DNA from: Alphaproteobacteria bacterium
GTDB lineage: Bacteria > Pseudomonadota > Alphaproteobacteria > Micropepsales > Micropepsaceae
Reading direction: 5' to 3'
Assembly (NCBI GenBank): GCA_016124385.1
Contig: WGNU01000005.1
Coordinates: forward strand, 186,001-250,000
DNA: 64,000 nucleotides
The notes beneath the pieces were generated by a model. That model made no database searches and was not told the DNA's origin. It saw only the letters and a list, made by a program, of their open reading frames with translations. The translations under genes were made by a program, and so were the position numbers. Below are positions 1-9,358 of the stretch, in pieces; within the stretch, counting starts at the first letter, position 1, and each line of letters begins with the position of its first letter.

Positions 1-94
1 GCCTTCACATTCGCGCGACGCGTGGACCTATTGGTCGAAAGCTTGCAGGCGAGTCTGTATAACCGCGTCGTCCAACACAAGAGCTTTGGGGTTT

Positions 95-2266
95 ATGCTG
101 CGACTGCTCACACTTGCTCTGGCGGCGCTGCTATCGGTCTTGGCCGCCCCCGCGATGGCGGGCGGCAGTGTCGTGCGCACCGATCACGTCGAGGCGTCGC
201 TGGTCTCCGAAGCGCGCGCGATCGAGGCGGGCGGCACGCTGACGGTCGGGTTCCTGCAGAAGATCCGTCCCGGCTGGCACACCTACTGGAAGAATCCTGG
301 CGATTCCGGCGAGCCGATCGCGGTCGAGTGGGATCTGCCCGAAGGCTTCACGGTCGGCCCGATGCAATGGCCGCATCCCGAGCGGCTGCCGGTCGGACCG
401 TTGATGAATTTCGGCTATTCGGGCGAGGTGCTGCTCTTGAGCGAGCTGACCGCGCCCGACAATCTTGCGCCGGGCGCCCTCGTCACCCTGCGCGCGCGCG
501 CGACATGGCTCGTCTGCGAGGATGTTTGCATCCCCGAGGAAGGCGAGTTTGCGCTGACTCTGCCGGCGACTGACGGCCCACCGCTGAAGGATTCCGCCCT
601 CGCGCCCGCATTCGAAAAGGCGCGCGCCGCGCTGCCGGCAGCAACGCCTTGGCTCACGACGTTCCTCGTCGACAACGAGGTCTTGAACCTCTTCATCGCA
701 GCGCCGGAGCTCGCGCGCATCCGTATCGCCGAGGCGAGCTTCTTTCCCGACCGGCCGGATATCATCGTCAACGCGGCGGTCCAGCGCGCCGACGCACGCG
801 CGCAAGGGCTGTTGATCCGCACCTCCGCCGGTCGTCTGTTGACGGACAATCGCCTGGGCACGGAGCCGCTAAGCGAGTTTACGGGCGACCTCGTCGTGCG
901 CTCCAGCGCGGACGGCCCGGGCAGCGCCTATCGCGTGAGCGCGACGCAGGGCCCGATCCCGACGCTCGAGATTTCAGAGGAAGCCTTGGGCGTCACGGAT
1001 TCCGGCATGACCTGGCCGCTCGCGCTCGCCTTCGCCTTCCTCGGCGGTCTCATCCTGAATTTGATGCCGTGCGTCTTCCCGGTCCTCTCGATGAAGGCGA
1101 TGGCCTACCTCGGTAAAGCGGGCGGCGAGATCGGTCAGGCGCGGATCGAAGCGCTCGCCTATACGCTGGGCGTCGTCGGCAGTTTCCTTTTGATCGGCGG
1201 GCTGCTCGTTTCGTTGAAGGAAGCGGGCGCCGAGATCGGCTGGGGCTTTCAGCTCCAATCTCCGCTCATCGTCGGCGCGCTGGCGCTGCTCTTCCTCGTG
1301 ATAGGCCTCAACCTTTCGGGCGTCTTCGAATTCGGCGGCCGCTTCCAGAATGCGGGCCAGGAACTGACGACGAAGAGCGGCGTCGTGGGCGCCTTCTTCA
1401 CCGGCGTTCTTGCCGTCGTCGTCGCCTCGCCCTGCACGGCGCCCTTCATGGGCGCGGCGATCGGCTTTGCGGTGCTGGAGGATCCCTCGCTCGGCCAGGC
1501 GGTCTTCGCCGCGCTCGGCCTCGGCATGGCCGCGCCCTTCCTGCTGCTCGTCGCGATCCCGCCGCTCTTTCGCCTGCTGCCGCGCCCGGGCGCCTGGATG
1601 GTGCGCCTGAAAGAGCTGCTCGCCTTCCCGATGTACGCCTCGGCCGGCTGGCTCGTCTGGGTGCTGGTCGATCAGCTGGGCGCGGACGGCATCCTCACCG
1701 TCCTCACAGCCGCCGTGTTCCTCGCCTTCGCCGCCTGGGCCTTCGGCGTCAGCCAGCGCGAGGGCGGCCCCCTCGGCGTGATCGGCGCGGGGCTGGGCGC
1801 CATCATCGCCCTCTCGCTGCTGTGGATCTTGCCGTCGAACCCCGTACCCTCCGCGCGCTCGACCATCGCCGCGCAAGCCGGCAACGGCCCAATCGCCGAA
1901 CGCTTCACGCCGGAGCGCCTTGCGAGCCTGCGCAATGACGGCAAGCCGGTGTTCGTCAATCTGACCGCCGCCTGGTGCATCACCTGCCAGATCAACGAGC
2001 AGCTCGCGCTCTCCTCGACCGCCATCGCGCGCGCCTTCACCGAGCGCGGCGTCGCGTATTTGAAGGGCGACTGGACCAACCGCGACCCTGTCATCACGCG
2101 CATCCTCGAGGCGTATGATCGCGCGGGCGTGCCGCTTTATCTCTTCTATGCGCCCGGCCATGAGGAGGCGCAGATCCTCCCCCAGATCCTCACCGAGGGC
2201 ATCGTGCTGGAGGCGCTGGCGACGACGACTCTCGCAGGCGCGAACGCGCCCGCGCCTTCGCCTTAG
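95..2266 (+). CDS. dsbD: DsbD/ScsB-family protein-disulfide reductase
   Basis: This protein of about 723 residues would carry electrons from cytoplasmic thioredoxin across the inner membrane to periplasmic disulfide proteins. It has a signal peptide (residues 1-22), a periplasmic domain with a Cys pair near 141/145 (WLVCEDVC), and a hydrophobic core from about residue 305. That core carries the two membrane cysteines in NLMPCVFPV and ASPCTAPF. A C-terminal thioredoxin-like domain has WCITC near residue 627. I chose the ATG at 95 over the TTG at 86 because it begins a clean signal peptide. The N-terminal domain resembles ScsB/DsbD-like proteins more than E. coli DsbD. The family is clear; the redox partner is unknown. 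Confidence 0.88.
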   Translation: MLRLLTLALAALLSVLAAPAMAGGSVVRTDHVEASLVSEARAIEAGGTLTVGFLQKIRPGWHTYWKNPGDSGEPIAVEWDLPEGFTVGPMQWPHPERLPVGPLMNFGYSGEVLLLSELTAPDNLAPGALVTLRARATWLVCEDVCIPEEGEFALTLPATDGPPLKDSALAPAFEKARAALPAATPWLTTFLVDNEVLNLFIAAPELARIRIAEASFFPDRPDIIVNAAVQRADARAQGLLIRTSAGRLLTDNRLGTEPLSEFTGDLVVRSSADGPGSAYRVSATQGPIPTLEISEEALGVTDSGMTWPLALAFAFLGGLILNLMPCVFPVLSMKAMAYLGKAGGEIGQARIEALAYTLGVVGSFLLIGGLLVSLKEAGAEIGWGFQLQSPLIVGALALLFLVIGLNLSGVFEFGGRFQNAGQELTTKSGVVGAFFTGVLAVVVASPCTAPFMGAAIGFAVLEDPSLGQAVFAALGLGMAAPFLLLVAIPPLFRLLPRPGAWMVRLKELLAFPMYASAGWLVWVLVDQLGADGILTVLTAAVFLAFAAWAFGVSQREGGPLGVIGAGLGAIIALSLLWILPSNPVPSARSTIAAQAGNGPIAERFTPERLASLRNDGKPVFVNLTAAWCITCQINEQLALSSTAIARAFTERGVAYLKGDWTNRDPVITRILEAYDRAGVPLYLFYAPGHEEAQILPQILTEGIVLEALATTTLAGANAPAPSP

Positions 2267-2302
2267 CACCCGCACAATTTTCGCCGCCTGACGCCGCCGT
2301 CA

Positions 2303-2404
2303 CCTTGCACGCTCGATGCAAGGGGGAACGACGCGATCCGAAATTGCGCAAAAAACGACGCGGACCCCCGCATCGTGTCGTGCAAACGGTTTCACCGGAA
2401 ACCG
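2303..2404 (+). promoter_or_regulatory. two stem-loops in the leader of the oxidoreductase gene
   Basis: The 194-bp gap before the next gene holds two perfect 7-bp inverted repeats. One is 2303-2309 with 2317-2323 (7-nt loop); the other is CGGTTTC at 2387-2393 with GAAACCG at 2398-2404 (4-nt loop). Neither is followed by a T-run, so they are not classical terminators. They may structure the 5' leader; no known riboswitch is recognisable. Confidence 0.3.
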
Positions 2405-2460
2405 ATTGGAGGAGAAACCGGCCTAGGATTCGCGCTGAGGAAGGAAAGGGAGGCGCGCCC

Positions 2461-5400
2461 ATGGCCGCATCGACTTTCACGCTCGAGGAGCGCTACACGC
2501 GCGAGGAAGGACGCGTCCTCCTCACGGGCGTTCAGGCCCTGGTGCGCTTGCTGCTCGTCCAGCGGCGAAGCGACCGGCAGGCCGGCTGGAACACGGCCGG
2601 GTTCGTCTCAGGGTATCGCGGCTCCCCGCTCGGCGGCTTCGATCAGCATCTGGAACGCGCGCGCGCGCATTTGGACGCGCACGACATCCGCTTCGTGCCC
2701 GGCCTCAACGAGGATCTGGCCGCGACCGCCGTCTGGGGCTCGCAGCAAGTGGGCCTCTTTCCCGGCGCCAAGGTCGAGGGCGTCTTCGGCCTCTGGTATG
2801 GCAAGGCGCCGGGCCTCGATCGCTCGGGCGATGCGATGCGCCACGCGAACGCGGCCGGCACCGCGCGGCGCGGCGGCGTCCTCGCCGTGGTGGGCGATGA
2901 TCACGCGTGCAAATCATCGACCCTGCCGAGCGGCAGCGAATTCGCGTTTCAGGATCTCGAAATGCCGGTCCTCGCGCCCTCCGGCGTCGCCGAAATCGTC
3001 CCCTTCGGCCTGATGGGCTGGGCGCTCTCGCGCGCCTGCGGCACCTGGATCGGCATGGTAACGCTCGCCGACATCCTCGACGCGACGGCGTCCTGCGATC
3101 TCGCGGCGGAGGAGCGCGCCCGAAGCGCGGTCGCGGACATTCACCCGGTGAAAAGCCTCGGCATCCGCTCGGGCGACCGCCCGCTCGATCAGGAACGGCG
3201 CCTGCGCGACGAGCGCCTGCCCGACGTGACGCTGCTCGCCCGCGCCCTCGGCCTCAACCGCATCGCGGCCGATGCCGCGCGCCCGCGCCTCGGCATCCTC
3301 GCCGTCGGCAAGGCCTATGCCGATACGCTGGAAGCGCTGACACTGGCGGGCCTCGATGCCGCCGCGCGCGAACGGCTTGGCATCCGCCTCGTCAAGATCG
3401 GCATGCCCTGGCCGCTCGATGAGACCTTCATCGCGGACGCCCTGGGCCGCCTTGAGACCGTCCTTGTCGTTGAGGAAAAGCGCGCCTTCGTCGAGCCGCA
3501 GCTCGCCTCCGCGCTCTACCGGCGGGGGCGCGGGCCGGTGTTGCTGGGTAAGCGCGACGCGGACGGCCGGCCGCTGCTCTCCGATCTGGGCGAGCTCGAT
3601 CCCTCCGCGATCCTCCGCGCCATCGCGCGCCTCGTGCCAGAGAGCGATCATCCGCTCACGATGCGCGCCGCGCTCGCGCGCCTGCCGCGCCCCGCCGCGC
3701 GCGCCGTGCCGCTCGATGACCGCCCGCCCTTCTTCTGCGCCGGCTGCCCGCACAACACATCGACCCGCGTGCCGGAGGGAAGCCACGCGCTCGCCGGCAT
3801 CGGCTGTCACTACATGGTCCGCAATATGGACCGCGCGACGGACCTCTTCACCCATATGGGCGGCGAGGGCGTGCCGTGGATCGGCATCGCTCCGTTTACG
3901 GAGCAACCGCACATCTTCGCCAATCTGGGCGACGGCACCTACGTCCATTCCGGCAGCCTCGCGATCCGCCAGGCGGTCGCGGCCGGCGCGACCATCACGT
4001 ACAAGATCCTCTTCAACGACGCGGTCGCGATGACGGGCGGCCAGGCGCCGGAAGGCGGCCTCACCGTCGCGCGCCTGGTGCGCGAGCTGAGCGCGCTGGG
4101 CGTCGCGGCGATCCGCGTCGTGAGCGATGATCCCGCCCGCACCGAGGCCGATCCCGCCTGGCCGGCCGCACTGGAGGTCGCGCCCCGCGCCGAGCTCGAC
4201 GCCGTCCAGCGCGCGCTCCGCGAGACGCCAGGCGTGACGGTCCTCATCTACGATCAGACCTGCGCGGCCGAGCAGCGCCGCCGCCGCAAGCGCGGAACGG
4301 CGCCGAAGCCCGCGCGCCGGATCGTCATCAACGAGGCGGTGTGCGAGGGCTGCGGCGATTGCGTCGTGCAATCGAATTGCCTGGCGGTCGCGCCGGTCGC
4401 GACACCGGATGGCGAGAAGCGCCGCATCGATCAGTCCGCCTGCAACATCGATGCGTCGTGTGCGGACGGCTTCTGCCCGTCCTTCGTGGTGCTGGAGGGC
4501 GAAATGTCGCCCGCCCGCCCGGCCCTCTCAGATGAAGCGATCGGTCCCTTGCCCGAACCCGCGCGGCCGGCGCCCGCCGCACGCCCGCACGAGACGATGA
4601 TCTGCGGCGTCGGTGGCACGGGCGTTACGTCCATCGCGGCGATCCTGGCGACCGCCGCGCATATCGACGGTCTCGCCGTCGCCGCCCTCGACATGACGGG
4701 CCTCGCCCAGAAGGGCGGCAGCGTGACGAGCTTCGTGCGCATCGCGAAGGATCCTGAAAGCCTCTCCGGTCCGCGCGCGCCGGCGGGCAGCGTCGATCTG
4801 CTGCTGGCGTGCGACCTCGTCGTCGCCGCCAAGCCCGAGAGCCTCGCCCACGCGGCGGCGGAGCGCACCCGCGCGATTCTCAACAGCGATGTCGCCCCGA
4901 CCGCCAGCGAGATCGCGGTGGGACTGCCGTCTGGGGATGTCGCCGCGCGGCGCCGCGCGCGCTTGGCGAGCGCCAGCACGATCGCGGCCAGCCTTGCCGC
5001 CGATGCGCTCGCGCGCGAGCTTCTGGGCGACACGATCTTTGCCAACATGCTGCTGCTGGGCGCCGCCTATCAGCGCGGGCTCGTGCCCGCCTCAGCAGAG
5101 GCGATCGAGAAGGCGATCGCGCTCAATGGCGCCGATGTTTCCCGCAACCGCCGCGCCTTCGCGCTCGGCCGGCTTGCCGTTCACGCGCCCGATCGGCTGA
5201 AGGCCATGACGGGCGGCCACGCGAGCGAACGCGCTCCCGAAACGCTGCCAGAATCGCTGAACGAGAAGATCGCCCGCCACGTTGCGCGGCTCTCGGCCTA
5301 TCAGAACGCCGCCTATGCCGCGCGCTATGAAGATCAAGTGCGCCTCATCGCTGCGCGTGAGAAGGAAATCCGTCCGGGCTCGGACGAACTCGCCCGCGCC

Positions 5401-5910
5401 GTCGCCGACGGGCTCGTCAAGGTGATGGCCTATAAGGACGAGTACGAAGTCGCCCGCCTTCTCACCGACAAGGATTTCGAGGCGCAGCTCCAGTCGCGCT
5501 TCGAAGGCCGCTTCACGCTGACATCGCTGCTCGCCCCGCCGTTCCTCAATTCCGGCACCGACGCGCGCGGCCGCCCGAGGAAGCGCGCCTTTGGCGCCTG
5601 GTCGCGTCCGCTCCTGCGCCTCCTCGCCCGCGCGAAGGGGCTGCGCGAGACGCCGTTCGATCCCTTCGCCGGTCAGGAAGACCGCGCACTCGAGCGCCAG
5701 ATGCGCGACGACTACGAAGAGCTCATTGCCGTGATCGCCGATCGCTTGACCCCCTATAACCACGATGCCGCGCTCGCGCTCGCGCGGCTCGTCCAGGAGG
5801 TGAAAGGATTTGGCCCCGTTAAGCGCGCCCTGTATGAACGCATGCGGGAGAAAGAGCCGGCGCTCCGCGCGGCGCTCGATCCCCTGCCGTGGCGCGACGC
5901 GGCCGAGTAG
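2461..5910 (+). CDS. indolepyruvate (2-oxoacid):ferredoxin oxidoreductase, fused alpha-gamma type
   Basis: This chain of about 1149 residues should oxidatively decarboxylate aryl- or branched-chain 2-oxoacids to acyl-CoA with TPP and Fe-S clusters. The N-terminal part is the IorA-like TPP/pyrimidine region. CAGCPHNTS lies near residue 425, and a TPP-binding stretch follows (NLGDGTY). A cysteine-rich ferredoxin-like segment starts near 627 (CEGCGDC and further Cys). The IorB-like gamma domain begins near 713 with a nucleotide-fold motif GVGGTGVTS. Both subunits in one polypeptide of 1,150-1,200 residues is usual in proteobacteria. I chose ATG 2461 because GGAAAGGGAGG precedes it and homology starts there. 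The amino acid dehydrogenase downstream, 8 bp away, could generate its substrate. Confidence 0.9.
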   Translation: MAASTFTLEERYTREEGRVLLTGVQALVRLLLVQRRSDRQAGWNTAGFVSGYRGSPLGGFDQHLERARAHLDAHDIRFVPGLNEDLAATAVWGSQQVGLFPGAKVEGVFGLWYGKAPGLDRSGDAMRHANAAGTARRGGVLAVVGDDHACKSSTLPSGSEFAFQDLEMPVLAPSGVAEIVPFGLMGWALSRACGTWIGMVTLADILDATASCDLAAEERARSAVADIHPVKSLGIRSGDRPLDQERRLRDERLPDVTLLARALGLNRIAADAARPRLGILAVGKAYADTLEALTLAGLDAAARERLGIRLVKIGMPWPLDETFIADALGRLETVLVVEEKRAFVEPQLASALYRRGRGPVLLGKRDADGRPLLSDLGELDPSAILRAIARLVPESDHPLTMRAALARLPRPAARAVPLDDRPPFFCAGCPHNTSTRVPEGSHALAGIGCHYMVRNMDRATDLFTHMGGEGVPWIGIAPFTEQPHIFANLGDGTYVHSGSLAIRQAVAAGATITYKILFNDAVAMTGGQAPEGGLTVARLVRELSALGVAAIRVVSDDPARTEADPAWPAALEVAPRAELDAVQRALRETPGVTVLIYDQTCAAEQRRRRKRGTAPKPARRIVINEAVCEGCGDCVVQSNCLAVAPVATPDGEKRRIDQSACNIDASCADGFCPSFVVLEGEMSPARPALSDEAIGPLPEPARPAPAARPHETMICGVGGTGVTSIAAILATAAHIDGLAVAALDMTGLAQKGGSVTSFVRIAKDPESLSGPRAPAGSVDLLLACDLVVAAKPESLAHAAAERTRAILNSDVAPTASEIAVGLPSGDVAARRRARLASASTIAASLAADALARELLGDTIFANMLLLGAAYQRGLVPASAEAIEKAIALNGADVSRNRRAFALGRLAVHAPDRLKAMTGGHASERAPETLPESLNEKIARHVARLSAYQNAAYAARYEDQVRLIAAREKEIRPGSDELARAVADGLVKVMAYKDEYEVARLLTDKDFEAQLQSRFEGRFTLTSLLAPPFLNSGTDARGRPRKRAFGAWSRPLLRLLARAKGLRETPFDPFAGQEDRALERQMRDDYEELIAVIADRLTPYNHDAALALARLVQEVKGFGPVKRALYERMREKEPALRAALDPLPWRDAAE

Positions 5911-5918
5911 GGGGGCTG

Positions 5919-6992
5919 ATGGTTTTCGAACATCCCGATTTCGACGGTCACGAAGAGATCGTCGCGGCCTATGACGAGGCCTCGGGCCTGCGCGCGATCA
6001 TCGCGGTGCACGACACGACGCTCGGCCCCGCCTGCGGCGGCACGCGCATGCGCGCCTATCGGGGCAGCGCCGAGGCGCTGACGGATGCGCTGCGCCTCTC
6101 CCGCGCGATGACGATGAAGAGCGCCGTCGCCGATCTGCCCTTGGGCGGCGGCAAGGCGGTGATCATCGGCGATCCGCGCGTGAAATCGCCGGCGCTCCTC
6201 GCCGCCTATGCCCGCGCGATCGACCGCCTGGGCGGGCGCTACGTGACCGCGATGGATGTCGGCATGACGCCCGGCGACATGGAAGCGATCGCGCGCGGCA
6301 CGGTGCATGTCTCGGGCTTCGATCAGCCCGGCAAGACCGGTGGCAATTCGGGTCCCTTGACGGCGCTCGGCGTGTTCGAGGGCCTGCGCGCCGCTGTGCG
6401 GCACCGTCTGCACACGGATGATCTGCGGGGCTTGCGCATCGCCGTCCAGGGCCTGGGCGCGGTGGGGTTCGATCTCTGCGAGCGCCTGCACGCGGCCGGC
6501 GCAACGCTCTTCGTCGCCGATCTCGACCGCGCGCGCGTCGCCCGCGCGGTCGCGCAATTGGGGGCGCACGAGACATCGCCCGAGGACATCCTCCTGAGCG
6601 ATGTTGATGTGATCGCGCCCTGCGCGCTTGGCGGCGTGATTGCGTGCGCCATGCTCGATCGCCTGAAAGCGCGTGTCATTGCGGGGGGCGCGAACAACCA
6701 ATTGGCATCGGGCGAGGTTGCCGCCGCGCTGACGGCGAAGGGCGTGCTCTATGCGCCCGACTACGTCATCAATGGCGGCGGCATCATCCGCGTCGCGGGT
6801 CAGCTGAACGGCTGGAGCGATCAGGCGATCGAGGCGCGGGTGCGCGCGATCGGGGCAACGCTCGGCGCGATCTTCACGGATGCTGCGGCCACGGGCGAGA
6901 CGACGGCGGCCATCGCCGAACGGCGGGCGCTCGGCCGGATCCAGGCGGCGCGCGAGGCGCGCGAGACGGGCACGCTCGCCAGAACGGCTTAG
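5919..6992 (+). CDS. Glu/Leu/Phe/Val dehydrogenase family enzyme, probably leucine/valine-type
   Basis: An NAD(P)-dependent amino acid dehydrogenase of about 357 residues that would reversibly deaminate an L-amino acid to a 2-oxoacid and ammonia. Both active-site lysines are present: K67 in TMKSAVADL and K79 in PLGGGKA. The dinucleotide motif GLGAVG lies near 184. At 350-360 residues it fits the short Leu/Val/Phe branch and not glutamate dehydrogenase (about 450). ATG 5919 lies 8 bp after the oxidoreductase gene, so the two are probably co-transcribed. The stop overlaps the convergent exporter gene by 4 bp. Substrate specificity cannot be read from the sequence. Confidence 0.87.
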   Translation: MVFEHPDFDGHEEIVAAYDEASGLRAIIAVHDTTLGPACGGTRMRAYRGSAEALTDALRLSRAMTMKSAVADLPLGGGKAVIIGDPRVKSPALLAAYARAIDRLGGRYVTAMDVGMTPGDMEAIARGTVHVSGFDQPGKTGGNSGPLTALGVFEGLRAAVRHRLHTDDLRGLRIAVQGLGAVGFDLCERLHAAGATLFVADLDRARVARAVAQLGAHETSPEDILLSDVDVIAPCALGGVIACAMLDRLKARVIAGGANNQLASGEVAAALTAKGVLYAPDYVINGGGIIRVAGQLNGWSDQAIEARVRAIGATLGAIFTDAAATGETTAAIAERRALGRIQAAREARETGTLARTA

Positions 6993-7738
6993 GTGAGGAG
7001 ATCGAGCGCGGTGACGATCGTATAGGCGTTCAGCGAGATGACCAGCGCGCCGACCGCGCCCATCAGCGGCCGCGCGGGCGCGATGCGGACGGTGTAGCCC
7101 GCGAACGGTGCGGCGATCAGCCCGCCCGCGATCAGCCCGAAAATGACGTCCGTCTGAGCAACCGCGCCGAGCCCGATGAACGTGCCCGCGACCGCGATCG
7201 AGACGAAGAACTCGGCGAGGTTGACGCTACCGATGACGAAGCGCGGCTCGCCCCCGCGCCCGAGCAGCGTCGTCACCGTGATCGGCCCCCAGCCGCCGCC
7301 GCCGATGGCATCGAGCGTGCCGCCGGCAAAGCCGATGGGCGTCACCGCATTGACGCTCACTTGCGGGCGCACGCCCGTGATCGCGCGATAAAGGATGAGG
7401 CCGCCCATGATCGCCAGATAGACGGCGACGAACGGGCGGACCATTTCACCGTCCGCCTTGGCGAGAAAATAGGCGCCGATGATGCCACCAATGACGCCGG
7501 CAATGGCAAGGCGGATGAAGAGCCGCCATTCGACATTGCGGTAAAAGACGTTGGAGAGCCCGGCCGCCGCCGTCGTGACCGATTTGGCGGCATGCACGCT
7601 CGCGCTCACCGTTGCGGGCGAAACGCCCGTTGCGCCCAGAACGGCCGCGCTGATGACGCCGAAGCCCATGCCCAGTGCGCCGTCGATCACCTGCGCGACG
7701 AAGCCGATGGCGGCGTACATGAAGAACGCTTCACTCAC
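6989..7738 (-). CDS. sulfite exporter TauE/SafE family membrane protein
   Basis: An integral membrane protein of 249 residues with about eight hydrophobic segments and small-residue-rich repeats (GALGMGFG near the N terminus, GGGGWGPI in the middle). These are typical of TauE/SafE permeases, which export sulfite, sulfonates or other organic anions. It is convergent with the upstream dehydrogenase and overlaps its stop. On the minus strand it follows terC and exoD at a 104-bp gap, so it may be transcribed separately. The cargo is unknown. Confidence 0.85.
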   Translation of the reverse strand: MSEAFFMYAAIGFVAQVIDGALGMGFGVISAAVLGATGVSPATVSASVHAAKSVTTAAAGLSNVFYRNVEWRLFIRLAIAGVIGGIIGAYFLAKADGEMVRPFVAVYLAIMGGLILYRAITGVRPQVSVNAVTPIGFAGGTLDAIGGGGWGPITVTTLLGRGGEPRFVIGSVNLAEFFVSIAVAGTFIGLGAVAQTDVIFGLIAGGLIAAPFAGYTVRIAPARPLMGAVGALVISLNAYTIVTALDLLT

Positions 7739-7842
7739 GGAATAGGGCCTGCAATCGGGGGGACGCGCGTGTTCAGAGGACAGGCTGCATGCAGCTGGCC
7801 GGGCCGCATGGCGAGGAAACCTGTGTCGTCATGGGATCACCT

Positions 7843-8499
7843 CTAGAACAAAGACTGAACGCCAGCCCAAATGATATACCCGAAAGCAGCCAGCCCGGCG
7901 AATGCGAGTGCCAAGGCTCCAACTGCAACAATCGCGCCGATAAGAGCGGCAAGCCCGTCGCGCTCGATCATGGCGATCGAGAGCACGATGACCGCGATGC
8001 CCGGCGGCCCGTTGGTAAAGGGCCCCGGCAGCGTGATCACGAAGGCGAGGATGAAGATCAAGAGGCCGAGCAGCCGTTCGCCGGTGGGCCCGATGAGGAA
8101 CAAGAGTCGCGGCTTGCAGATCCGCTCGATCCGCCGCAGCAGCGGTACGCCGCGCTCGACGAGCGAGAGCAGATCATCGCGTGTGATCTGCCGGTCGGCG
8201 ACGAAGCGCGGCAGCCATGGCATGCGGCGCTGAAAGATCATCTGCACGGCAAAGAGCATGAGCGGCACGCCCATGATGGAGTTGAGGCCCGCGATCGGCA
8301 GCGCGGCGGGGAGCGCGAAGAGCAGCATCGCGAAGCCGAAGCCGCGCTCTTTCAGGGCGGCGAGCAATTCGCGCACGCGGATGCGGCGCTCGGGATGCGC
8401 CTTCAAGAGCGCGACGAGGATTTCCGACGTACGCCTGTCTTCCGGCGCGATCGCCGGCTCGGGCGATGCAGGCGAGGCGGGATCGGGCGCGAGGGTCAC
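7843..8499 (-). CDS. exoD: exopolysaccharide synthesis protein ExoD
   Basis: An inner-membrane protein of 218 residues of the ExoD family. In rhizobia, ExoD affects exopolysaccharide production and alkali tolerance by a poorly known mechanism. A soluble N-terminal segment contains the family-typical RIRVRELLAALKERGFGF, followed by several transmembrane helices (for example FAMLLFALPAALPIAGL). The GTG start at 8499 shares bases with the terC stop (GTGA), indicating translational coupling. Confidence 0.85.
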   Translation of the reverse strand: MTLAPDPASPASPEPAIAPEDRRTSEILVALLKAHPERRIRVRELLAALKERGFGFAMLLFALPAALPIAGLNSIMGVPLMLFAVQMIFQRRMPWLPRFVADRQITRDDLLSLVERGVPLLRRIERICKPRLLFLIGPTGERLLGLLIFILAFVITLPGPFTNGPPGIAVIVLSIAMIERDGLAALIGAIVAVGALALAFAGLAAFGYIIWAGVQSLF

Positions 8500-9224
8500 G
8501 GGGCTTTGCGTCTCGCCCGCCGGTTGCGCGCGGCCAGGAGATTGAGCGCCTCGACGCCGGCCGAGAAGGCGATGGCGAAGTAGATGTATTCGCGCGGGAT
8601 GTGGAAATGCATGCCGTCGGCGATAAGTGCGACGCCGACGAGGAGCAGGAAGGCGAGCGCCAGCATCTTCACCGTCGGGTGCCGGTTGACGAAGGCGCTC
8701 ACGGGTTCCGCCGCGACCAGCATCACGATGATCGCGATAACGATCGCCGCCACCATGATCTCAAGATCCTGCGCCATGCCGACAGCGGTGATGACGGAAT
8801 CGAGCGAAAACACAACATCCAGCACGACGATCTGCGCGATCGCGGCCGCGAAGGTCGTGCCGCCGCCGCCGCCATGGGCGTCCTCCTCGCCCTCCATCAT
8901 CGCGTGGATCTCGCGCGTGCCCTTGGTGAGGAGAAAGAGCCCGCCGCCGATCAGCACTAGATCGCGCCATGAAAGCGGAAAACCCGCGAGCGTGACGATG
9001 GGTGCGCTGAGGCTCGCGATCCAGGCGATCGAAAAAAGGAGGCCGACCCGCATGATGAGGGCGAGCGCGAGCCCGATCTGGCGGGCTGGACGCTGCTGGG
9101 CTTCCGGCAGGCGGGCCGCGACGATCGACAGGAAGATGACGTTGTCGATGCCCAGAACGATTTCGAGCGCGGTTAGGGTGGCAAGGCTTGCCCAGGCCTC
9201 GGGCGAGGAAAGCAGGTCGATCAT
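8496..9224 (-). CDS. TerC family membrane protein (metal-ion exporter type)
   Basis: An integral membrane protein of 242 residues with the two acidic repeat motifs of the family: EIVLGIDNVIF near the N terminus and LDVVFSLDSVITAVG near the middle. Relatives include manganese exporters (MntX/YoaE-type) and tellurite-resistance TerC. A His/Gly-rich loop (HGGGGG) lies between the halves and could be cytoplasmic. It is the first gene of a coupled pair with exoD. No yybP-ykoY type leader is recognisable upstream. The transported ion is not known. Confidence 0.87.
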   Translation of the reverse strand: MIDLLSSPEAWASLATLTALEIVLGIDNVIFLSIVAARLPEAQQRPARQIGLALALIMRVGLLFSIAWIASLSAPIVTLAGFPLSWRDLVLIGGGLFLLTKGTREIHAMMEGEEDAHGGGGGTTFAAAIAQIVVLDVVFSLDSVITAVGMAQDLEIMVAAIVIAIIVMLVAAEPVSAFVNRHPTVKMLALAFLLLVGVALIADGMHFHIPREYIYFAIAFSAGVEALNLLAARNRRARRKAP

Positions 9225-9358
9225 GGGAACCGCGAGCGGGAAGCGTTGCGCCCATTGCTAGGGCCGAAGGGTGCGGCGATCAAGCGGCGCGCGCGGTTTC
9301 GAAAGCCGCGCGGGAAGGCTATGCTGGCCCGTCTCCGCCGCACGAACGAGGAAAAGCC

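Noticed and set aside
974-2275. 433-codon minus-strand frame opposite dsbD
   Set aside because: Antisense shadow: rich in Arg, Glu, Gly and Ala with no domain, fully inside a well-supported gene.
9224-9358. Manganese (yybP-ykoY) riboswitch upstream of terC
   Set aside because: TerC-family genes often carry one, but I found none of its conserved loop sequences in the 135 bp between terC and gabD.
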